A stretch of 47,395 nucleotides of DNA from Acanthamoeba sp. SK_2022b (Eukaryota > Discosea > Longamoebia > Acanthamoebidae), in contig JANDJZ010001756.1 in the NCBI GenBank assembly GCA_027943245.1, forward strand, positions 1 through 47,395, in the 5' to 3' direction. The notes beneath the pieces are model-generated. The model had not been told where the DNA came from, ran no database searches, and saw nothing but the letters and a program-made list of their open reading frames with translations. The position numbers were made by a program, and so were the translations under genes. Below are positions 38,263-47,395 of this stretch, piece after piece; the stretch's first letter is position 1, and every line of letters starts with the position of its first letter.

Positions 38263-38276
38263 CCAGAAACATCTTA
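38263..38276 (-). promoter_or_regulatory. Possible Rcs box upstream of wzi
   Basis: On the minus strand TAAGATGTTTCTGG matches 12 of 14 positions of the degenerate RcsB motif KMRGAWTMWYCTGS and starts with the TAAGA of the RcsAB box. It is 96-109 bp upstream of the wzi ATG. Rcs control of capsule genes is well established, which makes the site plausible. Confidence 0.4.
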
Positions 38277-38392
38277 TTATAACTTTATGAATTAAATGGG
38301 GTTTAAAGTGCTTTCGCGCGGGGCATAATTTTTAAGACAATGCCTATATTGGCACGGTTGAATCATATTAGCGGTATTCAGAGAGAGGTTTT

Positions 38393-38800
38393 ATGGCAAA
38401 AACGTCGCGTTCGATCATGATAGCGAAAGGGCTGCAGCGGGTACTGAACGTAGGTTTGCTGCTGCTGGCGGCAATTCTGGTGGTGTTTCTGGTCAAGGAG
38501 ACCCTCCACCTGGCGAAGGTGTTATTTATCAACAACGAAGAGTCTTCTTCATACCTGTTGATTGAAGGCATCGTGATTTATTTCTTGTACTTTGAATTTA
38601 TCGCCTTGATCGTCAAGTATTTTGAGTCGGGTTATCATTTCCCGCTGCGCTATTTTATTTATATTGGCATTACCGCGATTATTCGTTTGATTATTGTGGA
38701 CCACAAGAATCCCATCGATACCCTGATCTACGCCGCGGCGATATTGGTGCTGGTGGTGACGCTCTATCTGGCCAACACCGATCGGCTGAAACGGGAATAG
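38393..38800 (+). CDS. psiE: Phosphate-starvation-inducible membrane protein PsiE
   Basis: This 135-residue inner-membrane protein with four hydrophobic segments closely resembles E. coli PsiE, whose exact function is unknown but whose gene is induced by phosphate starvation. AGAGAGG precedes the ATG. Its place next to the malEFG end matches E. coli. No convincing Pho box was found in the 225-bp gap upstream, which it shares with divergent wzi. Confidence 0.95.
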   Translation: MAKTSRSIMIAKGLQRVLNVGLLLLAAILVVFLVKETLHLAKVLFINNEESSSYLLIEGIVIYFLYFEFIALIVKYFESGYHFPLRYFIYIGITAIIRLIIVDHKNPIDTLIYAAAILVLVVTLYLANTDRLKRE

Positions 38801-38806
38801 CGGAGA

Positions 38807-38831
38807 TAAAAATGGCGGCCAATGGCCGCCA
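38807..38831 (-). terminator. malEFG operon terminator
   Basis: TGGCGGCC (38813-38820) pairs with GGCCGCCA (38824-38831) around AAT. On the minus strand the stem is followed by ATTTTTATC. It lies between convergent psiE and malG and best fits termination of malEFG. Confidence 0.75.
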
Positions 38832-38859
38832 AAGACACAGGATATCATTACCTGTCGTC

Positions 38860-38903
38860 TTTCAAGCTACAGCGTTGTTGACTGCACTCGCTGTAACTTG
38901 AAA
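38860..38903. repeat. Short palindromic repeat downstream of malG
   Basis: TTTCAAGCTACAGCG (38860-38874) and CGCTGTAACTTGAAA (38889-38903) pair at 14 of 15 positions around a 14-nt loop. The termini and the TTGTTGACTGC stretch match the larger repeat in the malE-malF gap (41482-41597), so this is probably a copy with its centre deleted. It lies between malG and the terminator. Confidence 0.75.
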
Positions 38904-38955
38904 TCCATAGGGTAAAAGATAAGGAAAGACATCAAACGCACTGCAGTGGCACAAA

Positions 38956-39846
38956 TTACCCCTTCACGCCGCCGGCCGTCAGGCCGCCCACCAGCCAGCG
39001 CTGCGCCAGCAGGAACACGGCGGTAATCGGTATCGCCGACAGCACCGCGGCGGCGGCGAAGTCGCCCCACAGGTAGTTCTGCGGGTTGAGATATTGCTGC
39101 ATCCCCACCGCCAGCGTGTAGCTGTTCACATCGCGCAGCAGCAGCGACGCTACTGGCACTTCGGTGATGGCGGCGATAAACGACAGAATGAACACCACCG
39201 CCAGAATCGGCACCGACAGCGGCAGCAGCACCAGACGGAATGCCTGCCACGGCGTGGCGCCGTCCAGCGCCGCCGCCTCTTCCAGCGAGTTGTCGATGGT
39301 TTCGAAATAGCCCTTGATGGTCCAGACGTGCAGCGCGATGCCGCCCATGTAGGCGAAGATCACGCCGCCGTGGGTGTTCAGGCCGATAAACGGAATGTAC
39401 TGGCCCAGGCGATCGAACAGCGCATACAGCGCCACCAGCGACAGCACCGCCGGGAACATCTGGAATATCAGCATGCTCTTCAGCAGCGTGCTCTTGCCGC
39501 GAAAACGCATGCGGGCGAAGGCGTAGGCGCAGGTGGTGGATAGCGTCACGATGCCGATGGCGGTGATCGCCGCGATCTTGATGGAGTTCCACAGCCACAG
39601 CAGCACCGGGAACGGCGGCGGCGTCACGCTGCCGTCGGCGTGGGTGACGCTGAAGCCGAGCGCCAGCCGCCAGTGATCCCAGGAGAGGGTTTCCGGTATC
39701 AGGCTACCGGTGGCGAAGTTGCCGGAGCGCAGCGAGATGGCCACTACCATCAGCAGCGGGAACATGATCAGGGCGATAAAGCACAGCATCAAAATATGGG
39801 TGATCCACAGGCGCAGGCGCTGGGACTTGGGTTGAACCATGGCCAT
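38956..39846 (-). CDS. malG: Maltose ABC transporter permease MalG
   Basis: MalG is one of the two inner-membrane subunits of the maltose importer MalFGK2. The 296-residue protein has six hydrophobic segments and the EAA coupling loop [21 protein letters not shown], which contacts MalK. Its length equals E. coli MalG. It is the last gene of malEFG, 11 bp after malF, and is followed by a palindromic repeat and a terminator. Confidence 0.98.
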   Translation of the reverse strand: MAMVQPKSQRLRLWITHILMLCFIALIMFPLLMVVAISLRSGNFATGSLIPETLSWDHWRLALGFSVTHADGSVTPPPFPVLLWLWNSIKIAAITAIGIVTLSTTCAYAFARMRFRGKSTLLKSMLIFQMFPAVLSLVALYALFDRLGQYIPFIGLNTHGGVIFAYMGGIALHVWTIKGYFETIDNSLEEAAALDGATPWQAFRLVLLPLSVPILAVVFILSFIAAITEVPVASLLLRDVNSYTLAVGMQQYLNPQNYLWGDFAAAAVLSAIPITAVFLLAQRWLVGGLTAGGVKG

Positions 39847-39857
39847 CGTTATTCTCC

Positions 39858-41435
39858 CTAATCGAAGTTCATCTTGCTGGCTTTCAAATTCAGGATCGCC
39901 AGCGCGCCCACCAACAGGAAGATCAGCGTGGCGATGGCGGCCGCCAGCCCGAAGTCTTGCCCGCCGCCGCCTTCGAAGGCGATGCGGTAGGTGTAGCTGA
40001 CCAGCAGATCGGTATAGCCGGCCGGCGTAGTGGTGCCGATCATGTCCGGGCCGCCGTTGGTCAGCAGCTGGATCAGCACGAAGTTGTTAAAGTTGAAGGC
40101 GAAGCTGGCGATCATCAGCGGCGTCAGCGGCTTGATCAGCAGCGGTAAGGTGATGCGGAAGAAGTTTTGCCACGGGTTGGCGCCGTCCATCGCCGAGGCC
40201 TCGTACAGATCGTCCGGGATGGCCTTCAGCAGCCCCATGCACAGGATCATCATGTACGGGTAGCCGAGCCAGGTGTTGACGATCAGGATCATGCTCTTGG
40301 CGGTGAGCGGATCGCTGAACCAGGCCGGTTTGATGCCGAACAGATGGCTGAGCATCATGTTGATCTCGCCGAAGCTCTGGTTGAACAAACCTTTGAAGAT
40401 CAGGATCGAGATGAATGACGGCACCGCATAGGGCAGGATCAGCAGCACGCGGTAGATCGCCTTGCCTTTCAGCGCCTCCCACTGCACCACGCAGGCCAAC
40501 ACCATGCCGACCGCCACGGTGAGGATCACCGTCATCACCGAGAACACGATGGTCCAGATGAAGATCGACACGAACGGTTTCTTGATGCCTTCGTCCTGCA
40601 GCACCCGCAGGAAGTTTTTCCAGCCGGTGGTGACGGTATAGCCTGGGCTCAGTGTTTCCTGCGCCCAGCCGCCGTCGGCGTTGATCGCCTGATAGAAGCC
40701 GGTGTCGCCGTTCGGCCGGTAGCGCACCTGAGTCTGGTTATTGGTCAGCGTGCTGCCGTCTTTGTCCAGCGCATACAGCGGGCGGGTGCCGGAGAACTGG
40801 CGCAGGGAGCTCATGCGCAATTCCCCGCCGTCGGGCAGCTGCGCCACCAGCTGGCTCAGCGCCTGCCGGTTCTGGGTGATCGCCCGCAGCGTGGCGCGTT
40901 CGCCCTGCGGCGCGGCGCTCTGCGCCGTCAGCTTCAGGGTTTGCGGCGCGGCGGCGTCGAGGCGGAAAGGTTCGGAGATCAGCGGCTGTTCGCTGTCCGG
41001 TGGCGTCAGCTGCAGGCGCCACTGTTGGTTTTCCGCCGGGTAGAGGCCGAAGGTAAAGGTTTTTCCGCTCTGGAATTGGCGCTGCATCAGCACCGATTGC
41101 GCGCGTTCAAAAGTCAGCTGGTTGGTGCTGCTGTAGTTGGTAAAGGCGATGGCGATGGTGCAGATCAGCGGGAACAGGACGAACAGCCCCATGCCGGCGA
41201 CGCCGGGATACACATAGCGCCAGGCATAGGCGCGGCGGTTGGCGAAGACGTAAAGCCCGGCGCTGACCAGGATCAGCGTCAGGATGGCGAACAGGTATTC
41301 ACCCTGTGCATACATCAACACAATCAGGTAGCAGGTCACCAGGCTGAACAGGCCGACCACCAGCCATTTCAGCGCGTCGCTTTGCCACCACTTCGATTTT
41401 TTACGCGCAGGCGTCCCGGCGTGAGCGAATTGCAT
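39858..41435 (-). CDS. malF: Maltose ABC transporter permease MalF
   Basis: MalF binds maltose in the membrane and forms the transport path with MalG. The start at 41435 follows AAGGAA with 8 bases of spacing and gives 525 residues, slightly longer than in E. coli. Eight hydrophobic segments are visible, with the large periplasmic P2 loop (about residues 95-275) characteristic of enterobacterial MalF. The coupling loop [20 protein letters not shown] is near residue 420. The gap to malE is 183 bp and contains a long palindromic repeat. Confidence 0.97.
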   Translation of the reverse strand: MQFAHAGTPARKKSKWWQSDALKWLVVGLFSLVTCYLIVLMYAQGEYLFAILTLILVSAGLYVFANRRAYAWRYVYPGVAGMGLFVLFPLICTIAIAFTNYSSTNQLTFERAQSVLMQRQFQSGKTFTFGLYPAENQQWRLQLTPPDSEQPLISEPFRLDAAAPQTLKLTAQSAAPQGERATLRAITQNRQALSQLVAQLPDGGELRMSSLRQFSGTRPLYALDKDGSTLTNNQTQVRYRPNGDTGFYQAINADGGWAQETLSPGYTVTTGWKNFLRVLQDEGIKKPFVSIFIWTIVFSVMTVILTVAVGMVLACVVQWEALKGKAIYRVLLILPYAVPSFISILIFKGLFNQSFGEINMMLSHLFGIKPAWFSDPLTAKSMILIVNTWLGYPYMMILCMGLLKAIPDDLYEASAMDGANPWQNFFRITLPLLIKPLTPLMIASFAFNFNNFVLIQLLTNGGPDMIGTTTPAGYTDLLVSYTYRIAFEGGGGQDFGLAAAIATLIFLLVGALAILNLKASKMNFD

Positions 41436-41481
41436 AGGGCGTTCCTTTCTGTGAAGCAACGGCGGGGCACTTGTCCCCTTC

Positions 41482-41597
41482 ATACTTGAAGCTACACCTT
41501 TGTTGGCTGCGTCCGCTCACCCCGGTCACATAGTTATCTATGCTCCCGGGGATGTGCGTACTTGCCGTCGCGGTGTAACTCCAATTATTTCGGGGGA
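41482..41597. repeat. Long palindromic repeat element in the malE-malF gap
   Basis: The ends ATACTTGAAGCTACACC (41482-41498) and GGTGTAACTCCAATTAT pair at 14 of 17 positions. The centre forms a second stem: CCCCGG with CCGGGG, and inside it ATAG with CTAT. The 116-bp unit looks like the dispersed palindromic elements of Serratia and Yersinia type (YPAL-like). A shortened relative lies at 38860-38903. It sits downstream of the malE stop, where E. coli carries REP sequences that stabilise malE mRNA. Confidence 0.8.
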
Positions 41598-41618
41598 TGT
41601 TAATCCCGCACGACGTCG

Positions 41619-42812
41619 TTACTTGGTGATACGGGTCTGCACGTCGTCCAGCGCGGCTTTCACCGTCTGACGGCCGCTGACGGCGTTGATCACCGCGCTG
41701 CGTTCGGCGTACCAGAAGGCGCTCATCTGCGGGATGTTCGGCATGATTTCCCCGTTTTGCGAGTTCTGCATGGTGGCCGCTATCTTCGGATCTTTGGCCA
41801 GCGCTTCCTGATAGGACTTCAGCGCCACCGCGCCCAGCGGCTTGTCTTTGTTGACGTCCGCCAGCCCTTCGTTGGTCAGCAGGTAGTTCTCGAGGAACTC
41901 GGTCGCCAGCTCTTTATTCGGGCTGGCGGCATTGATGCCGGCGGTCAGCACGCCGACGAACGGCTTGGACGGTTTGCCTTTGAAGGTTGGCAGCAGCGTC
42001 ACGCCGTAGTTGATTTTGCTCTGCTCGATGTTGTTCCAGGCCCACGGCCCGTTGATGGTCATCGCGGTCTGGCCTTTGTTGAACGCGGCTTCGGCGATCG
42101 AGTAGTCGGTATCGGCGTTGATGTGCTTGTTTTTCACCAGATCGACGATGAACTGCAGACCGGCCTGCGAACCGGCATTGGCGACGCCGACATCCTTGAT
42201 GTTGTATTTGCCGTTTTCATACTTGAAGGCATAACCGCCGTCGGCGGCGATGATAGGCCAGGTGAAGTAGGGTTCCTGCAGGTTCCACATGATGGCGCTT
42301 TTGCCGCTGGCGCGCAGCTGCTTGTCCAGCGCCGGGATCTCTTCCCAGGTCTTCGGCGGCTGTTTGACCAGGTCTTTGTTGTAAATCAGCGACAGCGCTT
42401 CGACGGCGATCGGGTAGCCGATTAGCTTGCCGTCATAGCGCACGGCGTCCCAGGTGAACGGGAACAGCTTGTCCTGGAAGGCTTTGGACGGGTGGATTTC
42501 GGCCAGCAGGCCGGACTGCGCATAGCCGCCGAAGCGGTCGTGGGCCCAGAAGATGATGTCCGGGCCGTCGCCGGTGGCGGCCACCTGCGGGTATTTTTCT
42601 TCCAGCTTGTCCGGGTGCTCGACGGTGACCTTGATGCCGGTGTCTTTTTCGAATTTCTTGCCGACTTCGGCCAGGCCGTTATAGCCCTTGTCGCCGTTGA
42701 TCCAGATGACCAGTTTGCCTTCCTCGATCTTGGCGAAGGCGGAAGAAGAGAGCACCAGGGTGGCCAGTGCCGAGAGCGCCAGCGTGCGGGCGAGGGTAAT
42801 GCTGCGAGTCAT
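41619..42812 (-). CDS. malE: Periplasmic maltose-binding protein MalE
   Basis: MalE binds maltose and maltodextrins in the periplasm and delivers them to MalFGK2. The 397-residue product has a signal peptide ending SSSAFA at residue 27 and a mature start [20 protein letters not shown], as in E. coli. The ATG at 42812 follows AAGGA; an ATG 84 bases upstream is ignored because it would bury the signal peptide. It is first in malEFG, read from the MalT/CRP control region shared with the malK side. Confidence 0.98.
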   Translation of the reverse strand: MTRSITLARTLALSALATLVLSSSAFAKIEEGKLVIWINGDKGYNGLAEVGKKFEKDTGIKVTVEHPDKLEEKYPQVAATGDGPDIIFWAHDRFGGYAQSGLLAEIHPSKAFQDKLFPFTWDAVRYDGKLIGYPIAVEALSLIYNKDLVKQPPKTWEEIPALDKQLRASGKSAIMWNLQEPYFTWPIIAADGGYAFKYENGKYNIKDVGVANAGSQAGLQFIVDLVKNKHINADTDYSIAEAAFNKGQTAMTINGPWAWNNIEQSKINYGVTLLPTFKGKPSKPFVGVLTAGINAASPNKELATEFLENYLLTNEGLADVNKDKPLGAVALKSYQEALAKDPKIAATMQNSQNGEIMPNIPQMSAFWYAERSAVINAVSGRQTVKAALDDVQTRITK

Positions 42813-43170
42813 AATCCAGTCCTTCTTTTTGTGGGCACATAAATCAAGGAGAGACGTTTCGCGGTAATAGTGGGTCACAACGCGACATATTCTCATCCTC
42901 CCCCCCTCTACGCCCCTGTGATGAGGAGTGTGATCCAGTTAACGTTGCGCTCTATTCTGTGGCGTCAGGCACAAAATAGGGGAGCGATTTTTGCCAGCCG
43001 GATCACAGATTTGCCTTAAGCGCGGAACTTCTCATCGCTGCGGTCGTTCTCTCATCCTCCCGTCTCCTCCCCCATGAAAAATCCTGTTACGGATGATTAC
43101 CCTTTCCGGCGACTCCCGCACTATCGGCCCATTGATTTTCAACGCCACGCGCAGCAGGGATACCGGATTT
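42813..43170. promoter_or_regulatory. Divergent mal control region (MalT and CRP sites)
   Basis: This 358-bp gene-free stretch separates malE from the GH13-like gene and malK. Candidate MalT boxes (consensus GGGGAKGAGG) are at 42891-42900 (minus), 42917-42926 (plus), 43050-43059 (minus) and 43063-43072 (minus); the last reads GGGGAGGAGA, 9 of 10. CRP half-sites TGTGA occur at 42917 and 42929, and TCACA at 42875 and 43003. The arrangement of clustered MalT boxes at both ends with CRP sites between follows the E. coli malEp-malKp region. Exact promoters were not fixed. Confidence 0.8.
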
Positions 43171-44134
43171 ATGTCGTTAATGCCTATCGCCACCCAGCCC
43201 ACCCTGTACCGGATCCATCCGGCCAGTTTCCGTGACGGAAACGGGGACGGCGTGGGCGACGCGCACGGCATGCTGGCGGCGCTGCCGTACCTGAAAGCGC
43301 TGTCGATCGACGGCCTGTTGCTGCCGCAGACGCTGGCGCCGGAGACCGAGGCGACGGTGACGGGCGAAGGGCTGACGCTGTGGTACGCCGATGAAGCCAA
43401 CCGCGTTCGCAATGCGGCCGCGCCGCAGCGGTTCGCCCACGGCGCATTGGCGCTGGACGTGATGCCGTTCAGCGCGGAGAAGCTGGTGGCGGTGCTGCAT
43501 GCCCGCCGCGCCTCGTTGACGGACAGCCTGTGGAGCACCGGCGACACGGATCAGCCCCGAGTGGTCAGCCGCTGGGGGCAGGGCGATTTGCGCTCCGCCG
43601 CCGCTTTTCTGACGCTGCTGGCGATGTTGCCGGCGCCGATCTGCCTGTATCAGGGCGAAGAGCTGGGGCTGCCGAACGCCGCCGGCCTGCAGGATCCGCG
43701 CGGCGCGCAAACGCCGATGCCGTGGCATGAGGCCCCCGAACAGGTCACCGCCGGCGAAATCAGCTGGTATCAGCAGGTGGCGATCGAACACCGCGCGCTG
43801 GCCATCAGCCGCCAACAGCATGACAGCCACTCCACCTTACGTTACTGCCAGGCGCTGTTGGCCCTGCGCCGTTCGCCGCTAATCCAGCGCGGCGAGCTGA
43901 GCGCGGTCAGCCAGCGAGACGGCGTGGTGCGCTTACTTATTACCCATCAGGATCAATGCCTTGAAGCGCTGATAAACCTGCAGCCTTATACTCAGGCGGC
44001 CGCGCCGTCTGAGGCGACCTTGCCGTTGGCATGGCAGCACGGCGCGCAGCAAGAGGGTCATCAATGGGTTTTGGCGGGCTTTGCCTCCGCCATTTTCACA
44101 CGACATGTTAACTGCGAAAGCAGGGGAGTAACGC

Positions 44135-44142
<8 letters not shown>
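43171..44142 (+). CDS. GH13 (alpha-amylase family)-like protein lacking the catalytic core
   Basis: This 323-residue protein aligns with oligo-1,6-glucosidase/trehalose-synthase-type GH13 enzymes only at its ends. Residues 13-33 carry [18 protein letters not shown], the first barrel strand. From about residue 85 it matches the end of the barrel, including a degenerate NHDQPR site that reads [25 protein letters not shown] and a C-terminal domain. Barrel strands 2 to about 5, with the nucleophile Asp and acid Glu, are absent. No signal peptide is seen. The start is uncertain (43093, 43171 or 43180). It overlaps malK by 8 bases. Confidence 0.75.
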
Positions 44143-46566
<2,424 letters not shown>

Positions 46567-46578
46567 CGACGACAGGGC

Positions 46579-46601
46579 GGGGAGGGCCAGCGGCTCTCCC
46601 C
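46579..46601 (+). other. Hairpin in the lamB-malM gap
   Basis: GGGGAG (46579-46584) pairs with CTCCCC (46596-46601), with an inner GCC/GGC stem around AGC. No T-run follows. It begins 13 bases past the lamB stop and may protect lamB mRNA or reduce read-through into malM. A second small stem CGGATC/GATCCG lies at 46621-46640. Confidence 0.6.
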
Positions 46602-46666
46602 CAACCGCATTCGCCGCGGCCGGATCTCTTGCCTGATCCGCCGCAGCGCTGAAAGAGGATATAACG

Positions 46667-47395
46667 ATGAAAAAGAATCTGCTGTCACTCTGCCTGTCGC
46701 TGGCGCTGACCGTCGGCGCGCCTTTGGCGGCCAACGCCGAGACGCCGGCCAACGTTTCCGTCGCGCCGGCCATCAGCGCCGTCACGCTGCAAAGCCTGCC
46801 GTGGCAGCCGCTGCAGCCGCCGGTGTCGCAAGAGGTGAAGCTCGACGCCGTCAGCCCGCAGCTCAATCAGGGCGAGATTCAGGGGGCGATCGCCGCCTAT
46901 ACGCTGCCGGCCGATCGCGGTTCGCTGGAAGTGACGCTGAGCAGCCTTGCCAAAAACAATTCGCTTTATGCGCCGAGCGTGCTGGTGCTGGACGAGCATC
47001 TGCGCCCGGCGGCGTATTACCCGAGCAGCTACTTCCCGTATCAGCCGCCGGGGGCTATGTCCTCCGATCGCCTCGAAGGCACGCTGAAACTGACGCCGGC
47101 GCTCGGCCAAAAACAGATTTACCTGCTGGTGTACACCACCCGCCAGGACTTGGCGAAAACCACGCAGCTGACCAACCCGGCCAAGGCCTATGCGCAGGGC
47201 GTGGGCAACGCGGTACCGGATATCCCGGATCCGATCGCCGGCCACGCGACGACCGGCACGCTGAAGCTTAAGGTCACCGCTGAACAGGGCACCGGCAACG
47301 TGATGATCGGCATGCTGCAGCCTGCGCCGACCGTGGCGCCGGTGGTGGTGGGCTCGACCGCCCCTGCCGCCGTGGCGGCACCGGCACCGGCGCCG
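46667..47395 (+). CDS. malM: Maltose operon periplasmic protein MalM (3' end outside window)
   Basis: The open frame runs from ATG 46667, after GAAAGAGGAT, to the window edge without a stop: 243 codons, so the gene is partial. A signal peptide ends at about residue 24 (AANA). The protein resembles E. coli MalM, a periplasmic protein of unknown function encoded after lamB. The last visible residues are an Ala/Pro/Val-rich stretch, like the flexible linker found in MalM. It closes the malK-lamB-malM transcript. Confidence 0.93.
   Translation, partial: MKKNLLSLCLSLALTVGAPLAANAETPANVSVAPAISAVTLQSLPWQPLQPPVSQEVKLDAVSPQLNQGEIQGAIAAYTLPADRGSLEVTLSSLAKNNSLYAPSVLVLDEHLRPAAYYPSSYFPYQPPGAMSSDRLEGTLKLTPALGQKQIYLLVYTTRQDLAKTTQLTNPAKAYAQGVGNAVPDIPDPIAGHATTGTLKLKVTAEQGTGNVMIGMLQPAPTVAPVVVGSTAPAAVAAPAPAP

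Overview
The window looks like a chromosomal segment of Serratia marcescens or a very close relative. The best species marker is a complete shlB-shlA pair whose haemolysin is 1608 codons long. The backbone follows the E. coli 90-91 min region in order: metA, aceB-aceA-aceK, iclR, metH, yjbB, lysC, pgi, psiE, malG-malF-malE, malK-lamB-malM. The DNA is GC-rich throughout, so many long open frames antisense to real genes are shadows and are left out.

Layout. Positions 1-170 hold hairpins, a 5S-rRNA-tail-like stretch and an rrn-type terminator. metA follows with a MetJ-type operator over its promoter. aceBAK (glyoxylate bypass and isocitrate dehydrogenase kinase/phosphatase) has an IclR operator in front and a hairpin before aceK. 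A gntK-gntU-edd-eda operon (gluconate uptake plus the two Entner-Doudoroff enzymes) then runs on the minus strand, with two abutting GntR-type operators. It lies between aceK and the regulator iclR. metH diverges from iclR.

An accessory block at 15.9-21.3 kb has a GntR/UTRA regulator facing a five-gene operon: a periplasmic binding protein, a compact alkaline-phosphatase-superfamily enzyme, two permeases and an ATPase. It is probably an uptake-and-hydrolysis system for a phosphonate or phosphate ester. The backbone resumes with yjbB. It is interrupted by shlB-shlA (two-partner secretion haemolysin, 23.2-30.0 kb) and a PanS-like transporter. lysC follows with its lysine riboswitch, then a CPA1 cation/proton antiporter, pgi, an orphan wzi and psiE.

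The last 8.5 kb is the maltose regulon, with malEFG diverging from malK-lamB-malM across a MalT/CRP-type control region. Two features stand out. A GH13-like gene lacking the catalytic half of its barrel lies between the control region and malK and overlaps malK by 8 bp. A long palindromic repeat occupies the malE-malF gap, the position that REP sequences hold in E. coli. malM runs off the window end.

Most genes are well-known families. The least explained parts are the GH13 pseudoenzyme, the phosphatase-containing ABC operon, and the possible Rcs boxes upstream of both shlB and wzi.
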